This document shows, in pieces, positions 34,380 through 45,268 of a stretch of 64,000 bases of DNA. The translations under genes were made by a program, and so were the position numbers. The stretch is from positions 20,399,112-20,463,111 of the forward strand of contig CM119265.1 in NCBI GenBank assembly GCA_051294375.1. The letters run 5' to 3'. The DNA comes from Paraspadella gotoi (Eukaryota > Chaetognatha). A model generated the notes under the pieces. The model had not been told where the DNA came from, made no database searches, and saw only the letters and a program-made list of their open reading frames with translations. Every line of letters begins with the position of its first letter. The first letter of the stretch is position 1.

Positions 34380-35140
34380 CGACCGGATTTTCGTATAAAT
34401 CAAACATGCTGGTACGATCAATAATTAAATCTCGGGGCTTCCAAGCAATATATTTATATGTTTTTTTTTTTTTTAATCGAGAATTATAAGAGTAATCATT
34501 TTATGTACAATAAAAAAAAAATATATCCCCTGAAGAGAAAAAGAGAAAAACGAGTAGGCAAGACAAATATCAGTTTGGTCTTTTTTTTTGCTCTGTTTTC
34601 TAAAATTAATGAATAAAGATAGGTTGACACTTTTAGCCCAACAGAAGTATTATTGATAAATTACAAGTAAAATTTAAACACAAATGATGATCAAATACAA
34701 TGATCAATATATTAATACTTACAAAGCACTAGATTAATAATGATGGGATTTGAAAAAACTCCGGAAAAGACAGGGAAATCCGAATTTGATTTGAAATAAA
34801 TTTATTATCGCAACATTGAGGCGAAATCAAGAGGAAAACCCAACTGCTATTTTTGTTCTAAAAAATCTGTCAATAAACTCGCGAAGATTCTGTCCGTCGC
34901 GCATTTAAAATTGAATTGTCCACTATGTTCCATCGATCTTTTGTGTTTGGTCGATAATATAGAGATTGAATAGACAAAAAAAATCAATTAACATGGAAAA
35001 TTAACAATATAAGTTAAAGTTAACAAGTACAGATCTGCCGTCGTCGGATTTTTTTATTGTGAAATAATTAATAAAAATATGACGTTCTCATTGTTATCTT
35101 TGCTTTGAGGGCTTGAGTTGGTAGGGCGCCGAAAGAGGAA
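34380..35140. other. AT-rich stretch, nothing recognised
   Basis: Low-GC sequence without supported exons; a GA array follows at 35150-35200. Confidence 0.5.
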
Positions 35141-35369
35141 ATTGCCGAAAGATGAGAGAGAGAGATAGAGAGAGAGAGAGGAGAGAGAGAGATGGAGAGC
35201 GACTAACAAACTAAACCAACTAATTAAATAATCCGAAATTTTTCTCGTCTCAAACAACATAATATTTCAAAAAATCTGTTTGAAATTAATTTTAGTTTTT
35301 AGTATATGGGGACTCCGAACCCTTTTTGGCTTTTTTTTCCCGACTTAAGGTGCGCCTCGGTGCATTTTC

Positions 35370-35800
35370 ATTTTGAAATAATTCAGTGGGGAGAATGAGA
35401 AAAAAGAGAGAAGAAGCGGGAGAGAGCTACAAAGGAAAGGGGGAGAGAGTGAGAGAAGGGAGCCAGAAAGGATGGCCGGAGGGAAAAAGAAAAAAAAAAA
35501 TCGAATGGAGGGGGAAAAAAAAAAAAAAAAGCAAACAAGAAACCAAACGGAGAGAATAATTGGGGAGGAAAAAAAAAAAAGGGAAAAAAAAAAAAAAAGA
35601 AAGTGGAAAGAAAAATGGTTAAATAAAAAGGAAGGGAAAAAGGTTAATGTGGAATTGTTGTTATATTGAGTAGAGAAGGGAGAGGAGAGAGAAGACGAGA
35701 CTAGAACGGAGAATGAGCAACCGAGAAGCACGAGAGGAGAGAGAGCGAACAACGCGAGAGCGATAGAGAATAGAGAGGAGAGCGGTTGACACATTATTGG
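35370..35800. repeat. purine-rich tract with long A runs
   Basis: GA- and A-rich sequence over about 430 bp. The minus-strand Phe/Leu/Ser ORF is a product of the tract. Confidence 0.7.
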
Positions 35801-35963
35801 AAGTATGACAGATCAATGAGGAAATTCAAGTTATGGGAGGTGCCCGACGGGAGAGGAGGATTGCAAATGAATTTTTTTTAAGGAAGATTGGCCGGAGCGA
35901 AACAGGACACGGAGGTCGTGCGTGAGCAGAGAATCAGGAGAGAAGAGTCCTGCCAAAGCGGGT

Positions 35964-36233
35964 ATGGCGACCATCTCGACAGAAAATAGTTTAATAAAAT
36001 ATAAAAAAAAAGCCAAGGAAAGGATATATTTATTTACTGACTATGAATATCTAATAAAGAAAGATAATAAATTTTTCAGCTGGGGGAAAAAAAGGACCGA
36101 AATGCATGGCCACCGCCTTTTGGCAAACGATTCTCGAAGAGATCCCTTAAGGTATATTGATGAGGAAGGAAAGTTTTACTACATTTTTGACTATTCAACT
36201 TACAGTCCTATACTATTTAGTACAAAACATTAA
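35964..36233 (+). CDS. candidate ORF, 89 aa, Lys/Tyr-rich
   Basis: ATG to TAA without simple repeats, starting MATISTENSLIKYKKKAK and ending with a Tyr/Phe-rich segment (YIDEEGKFYYIFDYSTYS). The sequence AAATTTTTCAG at about 36071-36081 is also a good splice acceptor, so the 3' part could be a separate exon. On the opposite strand a 47-codon frame (MVAIPALAGLFSPDSLL) covers 35831-35974 and looks equally natural, so the strand is uncertain. No family was recognised. Confidence 0.3.
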   Translation: MATISTENSLIKYKKKAKERIYLFTDYEYLIKKDNKFFSWGKKRTEMHGHRLLANDSRRDPLRYIDEEGKFYYIFDYSTYSPILFSTKH

Positions 36234-36239
36234 ACGATT

Positions 36240-36390
36240 TTCACATCTGCACTCGGACGTAGACAGAGAGAGAGAGAGAGAGGAGCAGAGATGAGAGAGC
36301 GACGACACATGAGAGAGAGAAACGAAGAAGATGAAGAGAGAGAGGAGAGAGAGAGGCCGGTCTAGAGAGAGAGAGAAAGAGAGGAGAAAA
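36240..36390. repeat. GA-rich tract
   Basis: Interrupted GA array immediately after the candidate ORF. Confidence 0.8.
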
Positions 36391-36510
36391 TAATGAGGTG
36401 AGGATCGACGGTTTGGACCGAAAACGAGGGGAAACAAAGTTTTTGCGTGCGGATTTTTGTACTCTAAGATGCGACTATAACTGAGACGTGAGGCGAGAAG
36501 GCAGAAAGCG

Positions 36511-36870
36511 ATGTCGTCGTCGTCGTCGTCGTCGTCGTCGTTCGTCGTCGTCGTCGACGTTCGTCCGTCGTCGTCGTCGTCCGTCTTCGCTCGTCGTCGT
36601 CGTCGTCGTCAGGGACAAAATTTTATTCAAAGTTTACGAGCGGAACATCTGTCAGAACACCGCCAACCTTCGCCGCCGCCGCCGCCGCCCGCCGCCGACG
36701 CCCGCCGCTGCCGCCGCCGCCTCCGCCGCCGCCGACGCTTTCTTCTCGTTCGTCAAGCCTTTTTCGCTACCGGCAAACAACGCCTCCACCAGTCATGTCC
36801 GTGTCTGTCGTCGCTCCGTCGTCTTGTTCGGCGTGAGAGAGCCATAATATTTAGGAGAAAAAGAATGTGA
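36511..36870 (+). CDS. candidate ORF built on TCG and CCG trinucleotide arrays, 119 aa
   Basis: The frame from ATG at 36511 starts with a Ser run, passes VFARRRRRRQGQNFIQSLRA, then a Pro/Ala/Arg-rich part encoded by CCG arrays (36670-36745), and ends RREERAIIF-like basic sequence. Two other frames on this strand are open as well, as expected for trinucleotide arrays. Only the 36620-36665 segment and the last 40 codons are non-repetitive. Probably non-coding, though Ser/Pro/Arg-rich nuclear proteins can look like this. Confidence 0.2.
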   Translation: MSSSSSSSSSFVVVVDVRPSSSSSVFARRRRRRQGQNFIQSLRAEHLSEHRQPSPPPPPPAADARRCRRRLRRRRRFLLVRQAFFATGKQRLHQSCPCLSSLRRLVRRERAIIFRRKRM

Positions 36871-37009
36871 GAAGTACTTTTGTTTTTCTTTTTTACATTA
36901 AATATTACAAATATATTTCAATAGTATTGTAATTTTATATTGGACTTTTTTCTGCAGTCATTATTAAAAAATTTAGGCCCGTTTTGAAAAATCCGAAATA
37001 AATGATATG

Positions 37010-37108
37010 GAGAGAGAGAGAGAGAGATGAGAGAGGAGAGAGAAGAGGGAGCGAGAGAGACGAGACGAGAGAGAGAGAGGAGAGAAGAGATCAAGCAGAA
37101 GAGAGACG
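37010..37108. repeat. GA microsatellite
   Basis: Interrupted GA/GAGAC units. Confidence 0.85.
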
Positions 37109-37435
37109 ATGAGGATGAGAGAGAGGAGTAAAGCAAACCGATCGAAACTTTACTTCACTCAGATTCTGACGTTTATTGCACAGCAATTCCCATCCAGATT
37201 CTTCTCCTTTGATAAGAAATACGTGTTCTCTTTTTTAAAAATAAAAGCCCCGCCAACCCCCCCCCCCCCCAAAAAAAAAAAGAATTCAATTAAATTTAAA
37301 AATTTAAACTTTAAAACTCTTTGGATTTCTCTTCCCGAAACCCAACCCCCCCTCCACCATCCCCACAGGTCGCCCCCCCTCCATCTCCCCGTGGATGGAA
37401 ACGGGCATGTTCTGATCCGTAAAAGTTCCCATTAG
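37109..37435 (+). CDS. candidate ORF, 108 aa (strand uncertain)
   Basis: ATG-to-stop frame with natural composition in the first 45 residues (SKLYFTQILTFIAQQFPS), then a Pro/Lys run over a C/A homopolymer, then a His/Pro-rich end (LPVDGNGHVLIRKSSH). On the minus strand the same 3' region reads MGTFTDQNMPVSIHGEME with 42 codons to a stop (about 37304-37432). Only one, or neither, can be real. No splice signals favour either strand. Confidence 0.22.
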   Translation: MRMRERSKANRSKLYFTQILTFIAQQFPSRFFSFDKKYVFSFLKIKAPPTPPPPKKKKNSIKFKNLNFKTLWISLPETQPPLHHPHRSPPLHLPVDGNGHVLIRKSSH

Positions 37436-37529
37436 AAACTTCAGATTAACATAATTACTTGCGGAAAGAAAACACCCCCAGAAGGGATGAAGGACCCAGG
37501 AAGGAATGGACCCTTTTGGAAAGAAAGAG

Positions 37530-37710
37530 AGAGAGAGAGAGAGAGGAGCCCAAGAGAAGAGAGAGAGAGAGACGCCAAGATTTCTCTCCTCTCTCTCTCT
37601 GCTCTCTCTCCGAGAGAGACTTACTCTTCCTACCTCACCTCTTTTCTCTCTCATCTTCTCTCTCTCATCTCTCTTCTCTCACCTCAGGCTATTCTCTCTC
37701 TCTCTTTCCT
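37530..37710. repeat. GA array then CT array
   Basis: GA units (37527-37575) give way to CT units (37580-37705), a small inverted microsatellite. Confidence 0.8.
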
Positions 37711-37762
37711 GATCACAACACATTCGAATTTCGTAACTTTCTCTCATCGACGTCGAGCGCCC

Positions 37763-38053
37763 ATGCGCTATTCAACCACGGCACGATATCGCCTCCATTC
37801 TTCTCAGCGTTTCTTCATTCATTTATTGATAAATGGCTTTTCTGAAAGAGAAATGAAGGCGGGGGGGGAAAGAGTAGAACGAGGAGGACACGGAAGGGAG
37901 AATCGAGAGAAGAAACGAGAATACGCAGGAGAGAGATCACGACTTAAGTACTGCCAACATAGTGGCATGAGTCCAAAATCGCATTTACATTTTCGTCCGC
38001 CAATTATCTCGTTCGCGCCTAATAAACGCCATGTTACCATAAAACGTTTTTAA
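37763..38053 (+). CDS. candidate ORF, 96 aa, basic
   Basis: ATG (GCCCATGCG) opens a non-repetitive frame with MRYSTTARYRLHSSQRFF, a Gly/Glu/Arg-rich middle and LKYCQHSGMSPKSHLHF near the end. A minus-strand frame over 37819-38040 (MVTWRLLGANEIIGGRK) is also open and natural-looking, so the strand is unresolved. No family recognised. Confidence 0.25.
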   Translation: MRYSTTARYRLHSSQRFFIHLLINGFSEREMKAGGERVERGGHGRENREKKREYAGERSRLKYCQHSGMSPKSHLHFRPPIISFAPNKRHVTIKRF

Positions 38054-38202
38054 AGAAACCCGAAAACCGCCAACTTTACTTCTCCCTCTCTTTCTTCCGC
38101 TCGGCATAACAGAGTGGGTTTTTTTTTTGGAGCCGTTCGCGTTAAGTTATTTTTGCATCGTTTTTTTTTCGTGTTTTTTTTTGGTTTTTTTTTGTTTTCT
38201 GG

Positions 38203-38378
38203 GTGAATGTTTTTCTCATTTTTCCGTCGTCGAAGCCAAAACGACTTAAGCCTTAGAGAACTGGTTTCCTTTCTCACNNNNNNNNNNNNNNNNNNNNNNN
38301 NNGTTGAATGTTTTTCTCATTTTTCCGTCGTCGAACCAAAACGACTTAAGCCTTAGAGAAAACTGTTTCCTTTTCTCA
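38203..38378 (+). repeat. 75-bp direct duplication flanking a 25-N spacer
   Basis: 38203-38277 and 38303-38378 are the same sequence with a few single-base differences (for example GTCGAAGCC versus GTCGAACC). The spacer at 38278-38302 is exactly 25 N. This is the signature of overlapping contig ends that were not merged. Confidence 0.9.
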
Positions 38379-38399
38379 CATGCGAAAGAGAGAGGAAAA

Positions 38400-39540
38400 A
38401 AAAAGTTAACTTAGCTTAAAAAATCCTTTTTTTTTAAAAAACCCTTTTTCTACTTTTTTTCCTTTCATTTTTTGTCCCTCAGATTGACTTTTTGAAGGCT
38501 TTTTTTTTTTTAAACCCGGTAGCCAAAAAACGCCTTCACTTTTATCGTTCTGTCGTCGTCGTCGTCGTCGTCATCAACTTTATTTCAATCCTCATCTTTT
38601 TGTTTTTAAACAGCCTAACTTACTACAAGAAAACCTGACTTTGATTTATAACATCATTTTTAAAACTCAATTTTTAGGATATAAGTCCATAATTTATCTT
38701 TTGTTTTTTAATGAGGCTTTCACGTCAACCGAGTGATAAAACCGCCCTATCTCCCCATTTCCTATTTTCTCCTCTCATCCGCTACACAGCCAAGTTGCCA
38801 CACCCCATTTGCTGTTAAGTTTCCGCTCTTTTTTTAGGCGGGTTTTACTTGGCGGGGAAATCGGGGTGGAGGTGAGATCAACCGATAAAAAAGAAAAAAG
38901 AAAAAAAGATGTATATAAAAAAGAAGCGAATTCGACGTTAAAGAGAATCGCTGCATAATTTTCACGATGTCTTTTCTGACTCTCCCTACATTCTCAGTCT
39001 TTCTGTCCATCCGTCACTACGTGTCCCTTTACATCCATTCGTCTCTACCCACTTCCGTCTATACAGTATACAATATTCATAGTATGTACAATTGTACATT
39101 GTACAACATACAAAGTATGTATTAAAATAGGACCCTTCCTTCCTTCATCCATATCTTTCTCCATTTAATTTTATCGATCCGTCCCTTTATATCCTTTCTT
39201 CTTTCCTTTATTCCGTAATGTCATTTTATAGCTTCTTTCCCTTTGTCCTTTTCACTATCATGCCCTTGTCGTTTCCTCCCTTAATCTCTTCCTTTGTCCT
39301 TTCTTTTCTTTTATCCCTTGTCCCATCATAACTCCGTCCCTTTATAGCTTTCTCTTTTCCTCTTTACTTTTTCTCTTATGCATTCATGCATTTATACATT
39401 AACCTCCTTTTAAACTTACTTTTCTGTCTAAAATGATCTTTTCTCGTCATTCTTTTCTCCGATGTCTTTTTAAACCTGTTCCCATTCGTTCTACTCTCGA
39501 ATTCACGTCTCCTCCCTTTTTTTTCAAAACTTTTCCCCTA
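38400..39540. other. T-rich intergenic stretch
   Basis: Homopolymers, a short GTC array (38551-38573), an E2F-like TTGGCGGGGAAA near 38851, and a palindromic GTACAATTGTACATTGTAC segment near 39086. No supported exon. Confidence 0.5.
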
Positions 39541-39554
39541 ACCTCCTCTTCTCT

Positions 39555-39630
39555 CCTTCTCTCTCTCTCTCTCTCTCTCTCTTCCTCCTCTCAGTCTCTC
39601 TCTCACTCCTCTCTCTCTCTCTCTCTTGTT
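39555..39630. repeat. CT microsatellite
   Basis: CT array. A second is at 39797-39848. The 39690-39790 segment between them has an open plus-strand frame (MLTMRTWVPVEALSAF) but also a GGTAAGT donor on the minus strand, so it is left uncalled. Confidence 0.85.
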
Positions 39631-40124
39631 CTCCCCTCCATTCGCTGCTTTTTTTTTCAAAACTCCGCTTTTTTTTCTTTCTCCGACACGATGTTAACGA
39701 TGCGCACTTGGGTCCCCGTAGAGGCTCTCAGCGCTTTCCCTCACCCGGACTTACCCATCAAAGACTTCGCCCATACCTCGCTTTCAAAAAAGTCAGTCTC
39801 TCTCTCTCTCCTCTCTCTCTCCTCTCTCTTTCTCTCTCTCTCTCTCTCATTTCGAAGCGAAAAAAATATCCTACTGCACCATCAAAACGCGCTTAAAATG
39901 TGTGATGCTAGATGTTAGAAGGATGTGACTTCATATATTACGAGTCACTTGCTGTCCTTAGCTATCTAAGTTTTCATTTAAGAACTGCAAAAATAATGTT
40001 ACGTTAAAAATTTACCTAGACCATTTTGTTAAAAATGAATGAAACAAATTTGTATGACATTTTGAACAAACGCAATGATGCATAATTTTCTTTCTCTTTC
40101 TCCTTCTATTTCTCTTTATTGTCT

Positions 40125-40139
40125 CACATCTCTCTCTCA

Positions 40140-40185
<46 letters not shown>

Positions 40186-40207
40186 GTCTCATTCTCTCTC
40201 TCATCTC

Positions 40208-40250
<43 letters not shown>

Positions 40251-40311
40251 CTCTCTGTTTCTCTCGTTTTTTGCGGTCATTATTTCCGCCTAAATTTTTC
40301 CCATGCATTTT

Positions 40312-40387
<76 letters not shown>

Positions 40388-40400
40388 TCCACCAACGACA
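40125..40400. repeat. three CT arrays
   Basis: Arrays at 40125-40190, 40197-40256 and 40316-40385. GA units follow at 40490-40550, giving a large inverted microsatellite. Confidence 0.9.
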
Positions 40401-40769
40401 ATTGGATTTTCGTTCGAAACGATTTCTGGGGCTTCTAACGAGCGAGAGGAGTTGAGAGAAAATAGACAGAGAGCGAGACGGGAGAGAAAAGTGAGAGAGA
40501 GAGAGAGAAAAAAGAGAGAGATGAAAAGAGAGAGAGAGAGAGAGAGACATGGGGTTGGTTCGACAATCGACCGAGCCGCGAGACGACAAAAGGGCTTCCC
40601 TCTCCTTCCGCTCCTCACTCTCTTAAACCGCCGGTCGAAGGTCGGAGTCATCCGCGTCGGTGACTCTCGAAAAAGATGAGCGAGATCCTCTTCCTTCTCT
40701 ACCGACGGGCGATCGTCGCGGTCTAGGGTGCGAAAGATCCGCGAAAAATACGCTTCCTACTCTTTTTTC

Positions 40770-42100
40770 TCTTTCCTAAGTTTTTGCTTTTCTATTTTTT
40801 TATTTATTTCAACAACGACAACAACAACGAACAAGAAAAAAACAACCTTAATGGACTCTTAAACTTACCTAAATCGTGACCTACGACTTAAGGTCAAATA
40901 GTTAACTGACCACTACGATTTGTTTCAACTCTTATGGTTATTTTACTATTGTCTTTTCTCTTTTTGTTATTGTCGTTTGTCTCTCTGAAACATGATTTGA
41001 TCATTAACATGTGTAAATAAATTCGTGAAACATCTTCTTATTTTCTTCTTTAAATTAATTTTCTTTGCCAACCGTAGAGACAAAAACGGATCACGTAGTC
41101 TGAAAAACAGTTGAAATTCGTTTATAATGAAACTGCGTGTTTAAATGACGGTTTATAGCAATTAAAAATTTCTCAATCGATCGCGTCCAAATTTGAAACT
41201 TCAAACTTTGCGGTGCATTTGTGATGACGTTAAAATAATTAAACCTTTTAGATTTTAAAAAAAATATCATCCATTGAAACGTTATTACTCTTCCACGTTT
41301 AAACGAGAAAAATTCCTCACGAATCTCTGGCAAAAAAAAACGTTAAGTTGAAAAAGCATTATCAGGATTTCCGGGCCAATCGCGCGGTTGTCCGCGTCAT
41401 AAAGAGGTTAGTTCCGTTTTCGAGGTTCCGGCAGCTTGAGAAAATCTCTTGTAGCATTTGAAAATTCCATTTTTTTTACCTAATATCTAATTTCTTACCA
41501 ATTATTTTCTGCTGGCAAGTAAATCCCTTAAAAAACTAGTTTAATGAATTGCATTTCTTGTAAAGAATGGACTTTTCTGAAAAACTTATTATTGATCTTA
41601 AACAGTTAAATAACTTATTTTCGAGTTTATAATTCTATGTATAACTGTTAGGCAATGGTAAGTCTGTAGAGACATTAGTTGAAGAACAGTTTTACTTTTA
41701 GCCCGCATAAGCGAGCAGTGTGACCTTGTAACGCGACCTTCCTCTCTAAACCACTGTCAGCATTCCCAGACATAAAGCAAAAAGTTAAACTTGAACCAGA
41801 CTGACGATGATGAAGCAAAGTAAAGTTAAATAACAAGAATTAAAAAATTATGAAACAAAAATTTGAATAATCTTTATTGTTTAAAATTTTCTCTCACTTT
41901 CGCCGACCGGGCCGTTTGGCCGTTTTGAAAAGCATACTCTAAAATAATTTATTTAAAAACATTTCTTTTAAAAATAATTATTACGAATTACCCCTAACCA
42001 TAAACCCTTCTATGCCTAAAATACTCCCGTCGCCATGGCGCTCAGTAAAAATTAGTGCCATTTATTTTATTTTTGTTATCCTATGCTTCATTTACTTTAC
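40770..42100. other. AT-rich stretch without supported genes
   Basis: A minus-strand frame at 41091-41333 is open for 80 codons but ends exactly at an acceptor-like TTTTCAG, which reads more like an intron. GGGCCAATCGCG near 41375 is an isolated CCAAT box. Confidence 0.5.
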
Positions 42101-42998
42101 CTATTGACATTGACTGATGCTTTATGAGAAATGATAAATTTCTCTCGAAATTCGAGAGTAAGACTCGTGAAAGAGGAGCGAAAGGATGAGTGACGAGAGT
42201 GCAGAAAGAGAAGGAAGAGAATCCTGCTCCTTGCCGCGGAAAGACGAGCTGAATTCAGGAGGATCGACTCTACGTCCGCCGCGAGTAAGTCGCTCGGCTG
42301 AGTCGCGGCTGACCAGATCAGCAGGTCGTGATAGTGGAGGGAAAGTCAACTAATATGCCTCAGAGTGATCGAAGAGAGAGAGAGAACAAAGAGAGAGAGA
42401 GAGATGAGAGAAAGAGAGAGAGCGTTCCCATTCACAATATTTTGCCGGGTTAAAGAGATCTCAAAGATCAATGACGAAACTTCTTGCCTTTGAGAAATCA
42501 ATGTGTAATGGATCCAGGGACGGGGGTGAGAGAAGGGGGAGTTTGGAAGAAGAAGCAGGTGAGGAAAGAGAAAGAAGAGAGTAGTGAAGAATACATATTA
42601 GGGGGTAAAGGACGAAGAAGCGGCGATTAGTAAGAAAACAAGGGGGTAGAGAAAAATAAGAAAAATCAGGGTAAATATATTTGGATGAGTAGCGGTTTGG
42701 CAGCGGCGTAGTTTTAAATGATTAACCCGTCAAATCCGGAAGCGAGTCGGTCTTCCAAAAGCGACTCATGAATATGCGACGTTTTACTGCAAAGCTGGTC
42801 TTCTACTTTACGACATCGTAGTGATCATTCATTATTCATGCAGTAAATACGAGCTATTTCAAGCTATCTCGGAGCTGCTTGCTTGCTTTACGAATATATC
42901 TACTCATTGACCAGCTCAGCTGATTATTTCCGAATTTCTTCACTGGAGAGTCAGCTACCGTCTCGACCCTAGCCACTGACGCAAAACCGCATTCCCTC

Positions 42999-43066
42999 GG
43001 GGTTCGAACCGGCGACCTCGAAAGCCGCGAGCCCGTCGGGCGACCCGCTGCGCCACCGGGCGGCCC
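42999..43066 (-). mobile_element. tRNA-derived SINE head (A and B boxes)
   Basis: Read on the minus strand, the segment begins GGGCCGCCCGGTGGCGCAGC. TGGCGCAGCGG is a perfect Pol III A box, and GGTTCGAACCC about 35 nt further is a perfect B box. An anticodon-like arm (CTCG, 7-nt loop, CGAG) lies between. The 3' side does not pair with the 5' acceptor strand, and the invariant U before the anticodon is G. It is therefore a tRNA pseudogene or SINE 5' end, not a working tRNA. The SINE body would extend toward 42900. Confidence 0.6.
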
Positions 43067-43199
43067 TCGTGGGCGGAGTCGCGGGATGATGTTTCGATCA
43101 AAGTCGAACTAAAAATAGAAGGAGACAAAATCTGTAGGCGTCGACTCTGGGTCAATATTTGGCGAGAGAAGAGAAGAACGGACGATGAACAGAATCGCG

Positions 43200-43460
43200 T
43201 TTTGAGGGCGAGAAATAAGGCAAAGGAGAAAGGAGAAAGGCAAAGGCAAGGGCAAAAGCTAGGATAAAGGTGAAGAAAAAGGAAAAAAAAGAAAATCAAA
43301 GGCGTAAGGAAAGGATAAAGCTGGGACCAAAAGAAAATCAAGGCAAAGAAAAAAGCAGAGGGATAGGTAAAGATAAAGGCCATGAAAAAGGCAAAGGAAA
43401 AGTAAATGGCAAAGGCAAATGGTAAGACAAGGGCGAAGGCTATAATGCGGGGACACAAAA
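43200..43460. repeat. purine-rich degenerate GGCAAAGG(A) repeat
   Basis: Variants of AAAGGCAAAGG recur about 15 times. The minus-strand ORF crossing it is rich in Phe/Leu/Cys because of this. Confidence 0.6.
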
Positions 43461-43729
43461 AAAAAAAAAAAACATTAAAATTTCTAAATTATGATGTGTT
43501 GACCTACTATGATATTGTTACGCAGTTCTATCAAACACTCCAGCCCTCCCACAGTTGCCTCTTTGCTCCTTTGCTTTTTATCGCTTCGGCGTCCGTCGTC
43601 GCCGCCATTTTTTTTTATCGACAAAATGGAGACGTTTTTCACTTTGATTGGTGCCATTTCGATCTCGTTTTATATATTTCCCCTCTCGTTCTCTCTCGGG
43701 TCTTGTCGGTTATCTCCTCTCTCGTCTCG

Positions 43730-43830
43730 TCTCCTCTCTCTCTCTCTCTCTCTCTCCTCTCTGCTCTCATTCATCTCTCTCTCATCTCCCTCTCTCTCGA
43801 TCTCTTCATCTCTCCTCTTTTTCAGCGTGA
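43730..43830. repeat. CT microsatellite
   Basis: Interrupted CT array following a plus-strand frame (METFFTLIGAISISF from 43626) that looks like a signal peptide but runs into the repeat. Confidence 0.8.
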
Positions 43831-43874
43831 CGTGCCTACCGGGATCGTGAGCTAAACGGACAGTGAGAGAAAGT

Positions 43875-44006
43875 CTATGAAGAAGGAGGGAGAGGGCAAT
43901 TAGGGGATGTAGGGGTAGGAAGATCACGATAGATGGGGGTATAGGGGTGGAGATGGCGGCGATAGTCTGCCATTTTGAGAGGAGATCCTTGGTTTCGATA
44001 GCGCAT
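43875..44006 (-). CDS. candidate short ORF, 43 aa
   Basis: ATG at 44006-44004 (MRYRNQGSPLK), with a second in-frame ATG in very good context (CAAAATGGCAGAC at 43973) giving MADYRRHLHPYTPIYRDLP and a Pro-rich end before TAG. Natural composition with no repeats. The upstream YY1-like words and CpG content suit a promoter-proximal exon. No family recognised. Confidence 0.3.
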   Translation of the reverse strand: MRYRNQGSPLKMADYRRHLHPYTPIYRDLPTPTSPNCPLPPSS

Positions 44007-44459
44007 AACGCGTGGGAAGGGGAGGGGGGTGAGGAGGCTTTTGATTGCCGGCGTCCGCCGAGTCTTTCTCACTGATTATCATATAAATCGATCAAATAAA
44101 ATTCTTTTTTCTCTTAAAAAAAAAAAAAATGGAACCGTCAAATGCGTCCGGTACTCGAGAGATAGAAATTAATCATCGAAAAGCCAGTTGGTTGACTGAA
44201 CTCTGAACAGTGAACAGCGTTCACTGTTTTACTCGTGTCTCTTTACATTTCATGTCGACTCGCGGATGATGATGTTTTCTTTTTAATCCACGATGCTTGA
44301 TGACAACATTTTCTCATTAATATGATCCTTTCCAACTTCACCCTCCTTTCGTTGATCTTTTCTTATTCCTCCACCGCCTGTTCTCAATTCTTACATGCGC
44401 CATTATGGTTAACTTTGATCATGATGTTACATTTAAATCTGTTTTCAGCCTATCTTTTT

Positions 44460-44725
44460 CGCTCCCTCTCTTTTACTTACCTTTCACTTCCTCCTCTTGC
44501 TCCCCACCATTCCTCTCTTTTCCTCCTGTTCCTCCCTCCCTTTCCTTTTCTCCCTCTATTCCTCTTCTTCCTCCCTCTCTTTCCCTTCTACCCCTTCCTT
44601 CTCTTCCTCCTTTCCTCCCTTTCATTTCCTACCACTTCCCATCTTCTTCCTCCCTCTCTTTCCTTTTCTCCCTCTATTCCTTCTCTTCCTCCCTCTCTTT
44701 CCTTTCCTCCTCTTCCTCCTCCGAA
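44460..44725. repeat. CTTCCTCC-type polypyrimidine tract
   Basis: Imperfect tandem CTCCCTCTTTCC units; three overlapping open frames arise from it. Confidence 0.75.
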
Positions 44726-45144
44726 CCTCAAGGGTCGAGTTTCTCGATTTTTTGCTTCTTTCGTCGTCGTTTTTATGCTTCGGCTTTTCAACCGCCGAAG
44801 GAGGGGGGAGCGATAGGGGGGGGTGGGTAAAAGGGGCGATGGTGGCGAAGAAGGTAAACGGGGGTTAGTGGAGGAACAGTTTTAACTTTTAAGCTTTTGA
44901 CGCTGATTTGAAATGAGGTAACTCTTGCCATAATTAGATTTGAAAATTAACTTTTTTCAACTCGTCGCGAGTTAGCGGAAGTAAAAGGGAGAATATGATA
45001 AAAGTAGGTTGTTGATATATATATATATATAAATATATCTGTTAGAAAAAAGGCTGCTTAATAACTGGAGGAAAGTACTTAATACTTTAGTATATTATCG
45101 GCAAGCTCATAAACCCAGGACGTCCTTGAAAAAAGAAAAAAAAT

Positions 45145-45179
45145 AGAGAAAGAGAGAGAGAAGAGAGAGAAAGGGAGAG

Positions 45180-45211
<32 letters not shown>

Positions 45212-45232
45212 GAGAAAGAGAGAGAGAGAGAG
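45145..45232. repeat. GA microsatellite
   Basis: About 40 GA units with AAG interruptions, immediately upstream of the exon-like segment at 45269. Confidence 0.9.
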
Positions 45233-45268
45233 CATCGTCGCAACTTTCGTAACAAATTAGCATAAAAG

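Noticed and set aside
35345-35794. 149-codon minus-strand ORF resembling a membrane protein
   Set aside because: Phe/Leu/Ser bias comes from A/G homopolymers on the plus strand.
39691-39800. Plus-strand frame MLTMRTWVPVEALSAF
   Set aside because: Flanked by CT arrays, and the minus strand has a strong GGTAAGT donor at the same place. Strand cannot be decided.
41091-41333. 80-codon minus-strand ORF
   Set aside because: AT-rich and ends exactly at TTTTCAG, so it looks like an intron with an acceptor.
42999-43066. Functional tRNA gene
   Set aside because: The acceptor stem does not pair and the position before the anticodon is G; kept only as a SINE head.
43626-43730. Signal-peptide-like frame METFFTLIGAISISF
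   Set aside because: Runs directly into a CT microsatellite with no splice donor, so there is no supported mature protein.
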